This document shows, piece by piece, positions 10,358 to 16,981 of a stretch of DNA of 64,000 nucleotides; the first letter of the stretch is position 1; each line of letters opens with the position of its first letter. This DNA comes from Lachnospiraceae bacterium. GTDB lineage: Bacteria > Bacillota > Clostridia > Lachnospirales > Lachnospiraceae. The translations under genes and the position numbers were made by a program. The notes beneath the pieces are model-generated. The model made no database searches. It was not told the origin of the DNA and worked only from the letters and a program-made list of their open reading frames with translations. Location: the NCBI GenBank assembly GCA_017469945.1, contig JAFUFI010000002.1, forward strand, positions 172,939-236,938. The letters run 5' to 3'.

Positions 10358-12046
10358 ATGGATTATCGTCGTAAGAAAATCAGGATCGGTGATTTACTTG
10401 TTCAGGCTGAGGCGCTTACTCAGGAACAGCTCGAAGACGCTCTCGAAAAACAGCGCGGTACCGGCAAAAAGCTCGGTGAATTCCTCGTTGAAAACAATGT
10501 TATTACCGATGATAAGCTTGCACAGGCGCTTTCAAACCAGCTGGGATACGAGATGGTCGATCTTCAGGCAATTCAGATCGATCAAAATGTTACTAAGCTC
10601 GTTAAGCCCGATATCCTTAAGAAAAACAAATGCTTCCCCTTCGCTCTTGATGAGAATACCAGCGCTATCAAGCTTGCGATGGTTGACCCTCTTGATATTA
10701 ACGCGCAAGACGACGTATCCATCGTCACCGGCTTTAATGTTGATCCTTGCGTAGCTACCGAGCGAAGCGTTATGCTCGCCATCGACAGATTCTACGGACA
10801 GGGCGAGGTTGCCGACGCTCTTGATGCGTACGCGAAAGAGAAAAATCTCGGAGAGCAGGACGACGCCGAGGCTCAGGACGAGATTAACAATTCGCCCATC
10901 GTTATCATGGTTAAGGATATGATCGATAACGCTGTGCGACAGAGAGCTTCCGATATTCACGTCGAACCGATGGAGAATCGTATCCGCGTAAGATACCGTA
11001 TCGATGGTGCTCTTTATGAGAGAGGTTCCTACAATATTAACGTTTTGTCCGCTATCATCGCCCGTATCAAGATTATCGGCGGTATGGATATTTCCGAGAA
11101 GCGTAAGCCTCAGGACGGTCGTATTACTCAGGTAGTAGACAGAGTAGAGTACGATATCCGTGTATCAATCCTTCCCACGGTTTACGGCGAGAAAGTCGTT
11201 ATGAGACTTACCGCCAAGATGGCTCTTACTAGAGAGAAGAGTCAGCTTGGACTTAAGCCCTACGAACTTAAACAGTTCGACTATATTTTGTCCCATCCCA
11301 ACGGAATACTTCTTGTTACCGGTCCTACAGGATCCGGTAAGTCGACTACTCTTTATACCGCGCTTTCAGAACTCAATAAAGAGGATGTTAATATTATCAC
11401 AGTCGAAGACCCCGTCGAGGCAAATATCGACGGTATCAACCAGGTACACGTTAATCCGAAGGCAAACCTTACCTTCGCTTCGGCGCTTCGTTCAATCCTC
11501 CGTCAGGACCCCGATATCATTATGATCGGTGAGATTCGAGACGAGGAAACTGCCCGTATCGCGGTACAGGCTTCAATTACCGGACACCTTGTTGTATCCA
11601 CCCTTCATACAAACTCCTCCGCTAGTACAATTACCCGTCTTGAGGATATGGGTATCGAGTCGTACCTTATTGCGGACTCCGTTATCGGTGTTATTGCTCA
11701 GCGACTTGTCCGCAGGCTTTGCCCTTACTGCCGTAAGCCCAAGGAGGCTTCCGTGGAAGAGAAGGAGTATATGGGCGTTGATCCCAAGGAGAGCGTTACA
11801 ATCTACGAGCCCTGCGGATGCAATAAGTGTGACAATACCGGATACAAGGGTCGAATCGGTGTATATGAGATTATGGTCGTTACCGACGAGCTCAAGCAGG
11901 TTATCGCACACAAGGAAGGCGCCGCCGCTATCAAGAAGCAGGCTCTCAAGGACGGAATGCGCACGCTGCATATGTCCGGCTCCGAGTACGTGCTTGACGG
12001 AACCACAAGCTACTCCGAGATGTGCAGGATCTCGTTTGATTCGTAA
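10358..12046 (+). CDS. pilB: Type IV pilus assembly ATPase PilB (GspE/T2SE family)
   Basis: Cytoplasmic hexameric ATPase that powers pilus extension. The 562-residue protein has an N-terminal MshEN/GspE-N domain (about 1-150, with the typical GDLLVQAEALTQEQLEDAL start), then the secretion-ATPase core. The Walker A is GPTGSGKST (about residues 322-330), the Asp/Glu-box and Walker B region is DIIMIGEIRDEETA, the His box is GHLVVSTLHTN, and a zinc-binding tetracysteine pattern is CPYC...CGCNKC (about 454-490). All catalytic elements are intact. MshEN domains can bind cyclic di-GMP in some homologues. A strong terminator follows, then the island separating it from pilC. Confidence 0.95.
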   Translation: MDYRRKKIRIGDLLVQAEALTQEQLEDALEKQRGTGKKLGEFLVENNVITDDKLAQALSNQLGYEMVDLQAIQIDQNVTKLVKPDILKKNKCFPFALDENTSAIKLAMVDPLDINAQDDVSIVTGFNVDPCVATERSVMLAIDRFYGQGEVADALDAYAKEKNLGEQDDAEAQDEINNSPIVIMVKDMIDNAVRQRASDIHVEPMENRIRVRYRIDGALYERGSYNINVLSAIIARIKIIGGMDISEKRKPQDGRITQVVDRVEYDIRVSILPTVYGEKVVMRLTAKMALTREKSQLGLKPYELKQFDYILSHPNGILLVTGPTGSGKSTTLYTALSELNKEDVNIITVEDPVEANIDGINQVHVNPKANLTFASALRSILRQDPDIIMIGEIRDEETARIAVQASITGHLVVSTLHTNSSASTITRLEDMGIESYLIADSVIGVIAQRLVRRLCPYCRKPKEASVEEKEYMGVDPKESVTIYEPCGCNKCDNTGYKGRIGVYEIMVVTDELKQVIAHKEGAAAIKKQALKDGMRTLHMSGSEYVLDGTTSYSEMCRISFDS

Positions 12047-12060
12047 GAAAAACTTTTCAA

Positions 12061-12083
12061 GACCGCCGCAAGGCGGTCTTTTT
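12061..12083 (+). terminator. Intrinsic terminator after pilB
   Basis: GACCGCC and GGCGGTC form a perfect 7-bp stem with a GCAA tetraloop followed by TTTTT. It ends the pilB transcript immediately before the first hairpin array. Confidence 0.92.
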
Positions 12084-12100
12084 GCGTGGGAAACGCGGGG

Positions 12101-12507
12101 AGCATGCGGGGGAGAGGAAAGTGGAGAAACGCATGCCAGTGGAGGGTGAGGCGAGCATGCGGAAAGGAAGCTTGTGAAGCTCCGCATGCTTTGAAAGGTG
12201 GATGGAGGCATGCGCCGATAGCGAAAAGCCACAAATTCATGCCACCCCGGCTAGCACCAAGCGTGCGAGGGAGAGGAAGTGGAAATTCGCATGCTAGAGT
12301 CGCGGGCGGTGAGCATGTGGAAAGGAAGTTTGTGGAGCTCCGCATGCTTTGAAAGGTGGATGGAGGCATGCGCCGATAGCGAAAAGCCGCAAATTCATGC
12401 CGCCCCGGTTGGAACCAAGCGTGCGAGGGAGAGGAAAGTGGAAATTCGCATGCTAGTGCCGGGAGAGGTGAGCATGCGGAAAGGAAGTTTGTGAAGCTCC
12501 GCATGCT
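12101..12507. repeat. Hairpin array 1 (8 units with GCATGC arms)
   Basis: Eight imperfect palindromes of about 37-39 bases are separated by spacers of about 15 bases. Each has a GCATGC-containing arm at both ends, for example AGCATGCGGA paired with TCCGCATGCT. Three sub-types recur in order: X (GCGGA/TCCGC arms), Y (GGCATG/CATGCC arms) and Z (GCGAG/TTCGC arms). Arm changes are largely compensated on the opposite arm, so base pairing seems to be kept. GC content is visibly higher than in neighbouring genes. Several reading frames are open by chance, and I do not consider the array coding. A second array of the same family lies at 15970-16701. Confidence 0.9.
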
Positions 12508-12519
12508 TGTACGAACATA

Positions 12520-12571
12520 TTGACGAGCGTCAAGCAATCTGATATCATATTAATAAGTTGACGAGCGTCAA
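12520..12571 (+). promoter_or_regulatory. Promoter with twin operator palindromes for the HipA-like operon
   Basis: TTGACGAGCGTCAA occurs at 12520-12533 and again at 12558-12571; each is a 6-bp inverted repeat around AG. The first copy supplies a -35 box (TTGACG), and exactly 17 bases later lies TATCAT (12543-12548) as -10. The second copy covers the expected transcription start. This layout is typical of autorepression, and the HTH-containing second gene is the obvious candidate repressor (inference). Confidence 0.75.
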
Positions 12572-12628
12572 TTACAATCTTGGTAATCTTGGGCAATCAT
12601 CATACGTTGAAGAAAGTAGATAATAGCT

Positions 12629-13438
12629 ATGAACGATATAATCAAAGAGTTAACAGATTTAAGATACCTAAATTGGACAAAATCGAGAAAATCATCAGGT
12701 ACTGCGGGATCTTTTTTAAAGTCATATGATGATACCGGAACCATAAAAAAGTATTACAAAATTTCAGATTTTGATACAACTCTTGGCATAGTTGGACATG
12801 AGTGTGTCAATGAGATTATTGCGCAGAGATTAATGAATATCATTGGCATTGAACATTTAGAGTACAAGCTTATACACGCACTAATACACATTGGTGGGAT
12901 GGAATACGAAACATTTCTTTGCGAATCGCTTGATTATAAAAAGGCGGGAGAGCAGAAAATTACTTTGGAAGACTTTTTTGCCCTTGAAAAAAGAGGAGAA
13001 GAAACACCTTTTGAATTCTGCCTTAGAAATGGATGGGATGATTATGTATATAAAATGCTTATAGTAGATTATCTTTTATTAAACAGAGACAGACATGGCG
13101 CTAATATTGAGGTCCTTAGAGATAGCAAGAAAAAAACGGTAAGGATTGCACCTTTGTTTGATCACGGTTTATCCCTTGTTTGCAGATGTCGTAGTCTTAA
13201 AGAAGTACAGGAATTTGAACCTTTAGAAGATAAAAGAGTTCAAGCCTTTATAGGAAGTAGCAGTACTGCAGAAAACATCAGGCTGGTTCCAAAGGAGTAT
13301 TTTGATAAATTGAATCCTCTTAAAGAAATTGATAAAAAACAGTTGCTGGAAGACCTTGAAGAAGTGATTGATACTTCTTATTTGGAAAAAATATGGGAGA
13401 TGATCTGGAAAAGGTGGTGTACTCTTTATGATATTTGA
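12629..13438 (+). CDS. HipA-like / HipT-like serine-threonine kinase
   Basis: Predicted protein kinase of the HipA-like/CtkA-like fold, 269 residues. It lacks the HipA N-terminal subdomain. Visible motifs are a glycine-rich loop region SSGTAGSFLKSY (about residues 22-33), the catalytic loop NRDRHGAN (residues 152-159, with the Asp and Asn expected of active kinases), and a DFG-like magnesium motif APLFDHG (Asp at 178). The family includes toxins that phosphorylate tRNA synthetases (HipA, HipT), but the target here is unknown. The gene overlaps the next by 11 bases, so the two are co-translated. Gene order (kinase first, putative antitoxin second) is the reverse of hipBA. Confidence 0.8.
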   Translation: MNDIIKELTDLRYLNWTKSRKSSGTAGSFLKSYDDTGTIKKYYKISDFDTTLGIVGHECVNEIIAQRLMNIIGIEHLEYKLIHALIHIGGMEYETFLCESLDYKKAGEQKITLEDFFALEKRGEETPFEFCLRNGWDDYVYKMLIVDYLLLNRDRHGANIEVLRDSKKKTVRIAPLFDHGLSLVCRCRSLKEVQEFEPLEDKRVQAFIGSSSTAENIRLVPKEYFDKLNPLKEIDKKQLLEDLEEVIDTSYLEKIWEMIWKRWCTLYDI

Positions 13439-14237
13439 AATCAGAGACAGTTATGAAAATGACAGACTTTTAGGCTATCTTTTTTACTATGAAAGAAGCA
13501 GGAGATTTTTTATCGAACTCTTAAGCGAACTGGATGAATGGAGTGCGCCTTTTTTGCTTGCCCCCTTTGTCCGAAAAGGCATTTACAGTATTGGGTCGGA
13601 GTGGAGTATGAAGTTTGTTAACCAAAGGATAATACCGCCGGACAGACAGAACCTTGGAGCTATACTTAGGGACAATGGGCTCAAAAGCTACGAGCCGATA
13701 AAACTTCTGCAACTAAGCGAGGGAAGATGCGCTCAAGACGAGCTGCATCTTGTGAAAACGTCTATTGATTATATGAACGAGGACATACTTCGTAGGCTTA
13801 AGCTTAAGGTCAAAGATGTTATGTCTCTTTCAGATTATAAAGTTATGGTGTTTTTTAATGATGAAACTTCGATGGTAGTGGATATAGAAAAAAGCAGAAG
13901 GGAGGACAGGCTTTTTGGAAATATATTAAAATATAGGTCTTTGTTTGAAAACGTCAGAGTTTCGCCCGGAGGGAATGGGATAGAATGGGGAGAAGACAGA
14001 TTTATTTCTTCGGAAGAACTCAGAAAAGAGGGGGCGCCTTCGGAAATAAAGTATGATGACCTCAAAGGGTTTATCAAGAATAGAGTCGCAGATACAACAG
14101 ATGTTTCTGAGAGATTAAACTGCTCGCGGCAAAATATAGCGGGTCTTTGTGAGAGGGAAGTCCTTAACCCTATAAAAAACGGATCAAATAACAAACTATT
14201 CTTGATGGGAGAGGTAGAATCTTCGCAACTTGCATAA
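13428..14237 (+). CDS. Fused HipA_N/HipS-like, DUF2442 and HTH protein (putative antitoxin/repressor)
   Basis: A 269-residue protein with three apparent parts. Residues about 1-110 resemble the HipA N-terminal subdomain/HipS (a stretch around IIPPDRQNLGAILRDNGL and LLQLSEGR). Residues about 127-205 match DUF2442 in pattern (VKDVMSLSDYKVMVFFNDE, then IEWGED). Residues about 215-269 form a helix-turn-helix with DVSERLNCSRQNIAGL. In HipBST systems, HipS and HipB are separate; here both roles could sit in one polypeptide with DUF2442 between them. It overlaps the kinase gene, supporting a kinase-inhibitor pair, and may bind the twin palindromes upstream. Domain assignment is by eye; function is inferred. 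Its last 117 bases are duplicated at 16698-16814. Confidence 0.65.
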   Translation: MIFEIRDSYENDRLLGYLFYYERSRRFFIELLSELDEWSAPFLLAPFVRKGIYSIGSEWSMKFVNQRIIPPDRQNLGAILRDNGLKSYEPIKLLQLSEGRCAQDELHLVKTSIDYMNEDILRRLKLKVKDVMSLSDYKVMVFFNDETSMVVDIEKSRREDRLFGNILKYRSLFENVRVSPGGNGIEWGEDRFISSEELRKEGAPSEIKYDDLKGFIKNRVADTTDVSERLNCSRQNIAGLCEREVLNPIKNGSNNKLFLMGEVESSQLA

Positions 14238-14487
14238 GGTAAATTAAAAAATAACCTGCTTTTTGTGACGATTGGCAAAAAAAATAGGAATGACCCCCAG
14301 GGACGGGGTTGCTGTGTCTTTTTTTTATTGTGATTATAGACAAAGATTTGTGTGGTTCAGATGTGTTCGTCGTCCTATTTGGTCATTATTACAAGAGATT
14401 TTTTTTACTATTTCACGGCTTTGGGATAGTTTTGTAAGTATTGACGAAGGAAATCTTTGTGCAGGTTGACGGATTTTTTGTTTCTTG

Positions 14488-14515
14488 TTGAATTTCGGAA
14501 ATCGCAGGCTATAAT
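14488..14515 (+). promoter_or_regulatory. Promoter of the Rpn-family gene
   Basis: TTGAAT (14488-14493) and TATAAT (14510-14515) are separated by 16 bases. The rest of 14238-14584 holds the left inverted repeat and AT-rich sequence, with no convincing gene. Confidence 0.5.
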
Positions 14516-14584
14516 AAAGCCTGTTCTTTACTCGCGAGAAAGAATTCTTTATTTTCAACAATTCTATATTTAATTGGAGGGGAA

Positions 14585-15580
14585 ATGAAACTAAAAACAG
14601 AGATCAGCATAAATGCTGCCAAGGCCTACGGCGAAAAATACGACGAATCGGCTAAACAATTATTCTTAAACCCGGAGATAATCGCTCCGATAATCCAGAT
14701 GTCAGTACCGGAATATAAGAAATATTCAGTGGAACAAGTTATTAAAATGATAGACCGCTCAAGTATCGAGAGTACTCCGGTAGACAGCGCCTCAGCGATG
14801 GCAGACCGGCTTCCTACTGAGATGAACTCCATTGGAGAAAAACTCATACGGTATGACAGCCATTTCAAAGCGATCAATCCGGCGCTTTCCGATAAAAACA
14901 TCAAGTTTTATCTACACATTGACCTTGAAGTTCAAAATGATTACAGGCCAAGCTCGCCAAAGTATCCTGTCGTTAAGAGGGGAATCTATTACGGAGCAAG
15001 AGAGATCAGTTCGCAGCTGGGGATCGTTACTGAAGAGACGGATTACTCAAAACTTGAAAAAGTTTACAGTATCTGGATATGCAATGAGAACGTACCGCCA
15101 AGACTTCGAAATACGGTCACTTCTTATACGATTACTAAAAAAGATGAGATCGGAATCACGGATGAACCTGTTTCTGACTATGACCTGATGTCCGTGATCA
15201 TAATCAGGCGCGGCGAGAAAGCTTCCGAAGGAATCTTTGATTATCTTGAAGGAATTTTCAAATCCAATATTGACAGAATCGAAAAATACGTGGATATTAA
15301 AGATAATGAGAATATCAAGGAAGGGGTGAAGCGCATGACCGGACTTGGAGAAAGTATCTATATCAAAGCGTATAAAGAGGGCGAGGAGACGGGAAGAGCA
15401 CAGGGCATTTCACAAGGAATCTCACAAGGCATATCTCAGGGAGAGGCAAGTGCTATATTCAAGCTTGTTCAAAAAGAAATGCTTACCATAGAAGAAGGCG
15501 CATTCGAACTTGGAATGACACCGGAGGAATTTAAGGAGAACATGGAAAAAGCCGGTTTCAAGGTGCCTGAAACGGTCTAA
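14585..15580 (+). CDS. Rpn-family PD-(D/E)XK nuclease / putative transposase
   Basis: A 331-residue protein of the recombination-promoting nuclease (Rpn) family, often annotated 'PD-(D/E)XK nuclease family transposase'. The nuclease core shows DLEVQNDY at residues 113-120 (the D/E-x-Q part of the active site), then YPVVKRGIYYGAREISSQ, typical of the family. The C-terminal region has the common Gly-rich repetitive linker, here three copies of GISQ encoded by a short tandem DNA repeat. A strong ribosome site (GGAGGGG) precedes the ATG. Family members cleave DNA and promote RecA-independent recombination. Here the gene lies between two hairpin arrays and next to a 3' copy of itself, which suggests repeated rearrangement at this site. 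Confidence 0.82.
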   Translation: MKLKTEISINAAKAYGEKYDESAKQLFLNPEIIAPIIQMSVPEYKKYSVEQVIKMIDRSSIESTPVDSASAMADRLPTEMNSIGEKLIRYDSHFKAINPALSDKNIKFYLHIDLEVQNDYRPSSPKYPVVKRGIYYGAREISSQLGIVTEETDYSKLEKVYSIWICNENVPPRLRNTVTSYTITKKDEIGITDEPVSDYDLMSVIIIRRGEKASEGIFDYLEGIFKSNIDRIEKYVDIKDNENIKEGVKRMTGLGESIYIKAYKEGEETGRAQGISQGISQGISQGEASAIFKLVQKEMLTIEEGAFELGMTPEEFKENMEKAGFKVPETV

Positions 15581-15622
15581 CAAAAATGACACACCATCCC
15601 CGTCCCGGGGGGTCATTCCGGG

Positions 15623-15886
15623 GATATTAAAGATAATGAGAGTATCAAGGAAGGGGTGAAGCGCATGACCGGACTTGGAGAAAGTATCTATATCAAAGCG
15701 TATAAAGAGGGTGAGGAGAAAGGAATATCCCAAGGAATATCCCAGGGAGAGGCAAGTGCAACGTTCAAGTATGTTCAAAAAGGAAAGCTTACTATTGAAG
15801 AGGGAGCTTCTGAACTTGGAATGACTCCGGAGGGATTTATGGAGAGCATGGCGAAAGCCGGTTTTAAGGTGCCTGAAACAGTGTAA
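15623..15886 (+). pseudogene. 3' relic of the Rpn-family gene
   Basis: This segment matches the last 96 or so codons of the Rpn gene (15293-15580) in the same frame and order. About the first 95 bases are nearly identical; the rest is more diverged, and it has fewer GISQ repeats. An internal ATG at 15656 gives a 76-residue open frame, but the nuclease domain is absent. It begins directly after the right inverted repeat. It is either a truncated second copy or a gene-conversion partner for the intact gene. Confidence 0.8.
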
Positions 15887-15927
15887 CTATCTTTTTTTGA
15901 CATCTCAGGCCGGAGAGGGGGGCGGTA

Positions 15928-15953
15928 AGCGCAGCTTTAGCTGCGCTATTTTT
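15928..15953 (+). terminator. Intrinsic terminator after the Rpn relic
   Basis: AGCGCAGC and GCTGCGCT form a perfect 8-bp stem with a TTTA loop, followed by ATTTTT. It precedes hairpin array 2, just as a terminator precedes array 1. Confidence 0.85.
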
Positions 15954-15969
15954 GTGTACAAACGCCGGG

Positions 15970-16701
15970 AGCATGCGGAAAGGAAGCTTGTGGAGCTCCG
16001 CATGCTATGAAAGGTGGATGGAGGCATGCGCCGATAGCGAAAAGCCGCAAATTCATGCCGCCCAGGCTAGCACCAAGCATGCGAGGAAGAAAAAAGTGGA
16101 AATTCGCATGCTAGAGTCGCGGGCGGTGAGCATGTGGAAAGGAAGCTTGTGGAGCTCCGCATGCTTTGAAAGGTGGATGGAGGCATGCGCCGATAGCGAA
16201 AAGCCGCAAATTCATGCCGCCCAGGCTAGCACCAAGCGTGCGGAGGAGGGAAAAGTGGAGAACCGCATGCTCACGGCGGATTTGGGGAGCATGCAGGGGA
16301 GGAAAAAGAGGAGATCCGCATGCTCACGGTGGATTTGGGGAGCATGCGGAGGAGAGAAAAGTGGAGATATGCATGCTAGTGCTGGGAGAGGTGAGCATGC
16401 GGAAAGGAAGTTTGTGGAGCTCCACATGCTTTGAAAGGAGGATGGAGGCATGCGCCGATAGCGAAAAGCCGCAAATTTATGCCGCCCAGGCTAGCACCAA
16501 GCATGCGAGGGAGGGAAAAGAGGAGCTCCGCATGCTCACAGCGGATTTGGGGAGCGTGCGGAGGAGAGGAAGGTGGAGAAACGCATGCCGGTGTCGGGCG
16601 TGCGAGCATGCGGGGGAGAGGAAAGTGGAAATTCGCATGCTAGAGTCGCGGGCGTGGAGCATGCAGGGGAGGGAAAAGAGGTTTGTGAAGCTCCGCATGC
16701 T
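15970..16701. repeat. Hairpin array 2 (14 units with GCATGC arms)
   Basis: Fourteen palindromic units of the same family as array 1, at about 53-base spacing. The X-Y-Z order of sub-types seen in array 1 recurs twice at the start and once near 16394-16537, with further variants between (spacers such as TCACGGCGGATTTGGGG). The last unit runs straight into the coding relic at 16698: its closing GCATGCT shares TGCT with the gene sequence TGCTCGCGG. Long open frames across this array on both strands are by-products of few stop codons in the GC-rich repeat. Confidence 0.9.
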
Positions 16702-16814
16702 CGCGGCAAAATATAGCGGGGCTTTGCGAGAGGGAAGTACTTAACCCTATTAAAAACGGATCAAATAACAAACTGTTTTTGATGGGAGAGGTAGAATCTT
16801 CGCAACTTGCCTAA
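16698..16814 (+). pseudogene. 3' relic of the HTH/DUF2442 gene
   Basis: The 38 codons plus stop encode exactly the same residues as the last 38 codons of the gene ending at 14237 (start CSRQNIAGLCE, end EVESSQLA). Seven bases differ, all at third codon positions and all synonymous. Similarity continues for about 45 bases past the stop (a GTGACGATTGGC segment). The upstream part is replaced by hairpin array 2. This is the tail of a second, diverged copy rather than a recent copy of the neighbour. Confidence 0.9.
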
Positions 16815-16904
16815 GGAAAATTGTAAAAAAACAATTTTTTTGTGACGATTGGCTAAAAATAGGGACGAATTTCGGCATAATTTATTTTTTTTTAATAATT
16901 CACT

Positions 16905-16914
16905 ATGCTATAAT
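16905..16914 (+). promoter_or_regulatory. Extended -10 promoter of pilC operon
   Basis: TATGCTATAAT-type extended -10 (TATAAT at 16909-16914), identical in core to the one before pilB. No strong -35 is seen; a T-rich tract lies at the expected place. The pilC ribosome site GGAGGA is at 16968-16973. Confidence 0.6.
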
Positions 16915-16981
16915 ATATTTATTCAAGAATTGTGTATATTTTAACAATACACAATATACTTACGAGCGGAGGACTTGCGAA

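Larger units (their letters stand above)
14289..15617. mobile_element. Rpn-family cassette bounded by 30-bp inverted repeats
   Basis: AATGACCCCCAGGGACGGGG starts a 30-base repeat at 14289-14318. Its inverted copy lies at 15588-15617 (27 of 30 positions match; mismatches at positions 11, 21 and 24). The left copy sits about 50 bases after the HTH gene and the right copy 8 bases after the Rpn stop codon, so the pair brackets the Rpn gene with its promoter. I see no clear flanking target-site duplication. The repeats could be element ends or a dispersed repeat that the Rpn nuclease acts on. Confidence 0.6.

Noticed and set aside
12101..12507. CRISPR array
   Set aside because: Spacers are repeated and only about 15 bases, units are variable palindromes and no cas genes are present.
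12086..12537. Open frames across hairpin array 1 on both strands
   Set aside because: Same reason as for array 2; the palindromic DNA pattern explains them better than coding.
14272..14469. Possible 65-codon gene after the HTH gene
   Set aside because: It runs through the inverted repeat and AT-rich spacer, without a ribosome site or recognisable product.
12101..16701. Integron attC cassette array
   Set aside because: No integron integrase, no R/L core-site pattern, and the units are short tandem hairpins without individual cassettes.
15952..16744. Long open frames of 160 and 192 codons (with others on both strands) across hairpin array 2
   Set aside because: They repeat the array unit in translation, are open in several frames and strands at once, lack ribosome sites and arise from few stop codons in GC-rich repeats.
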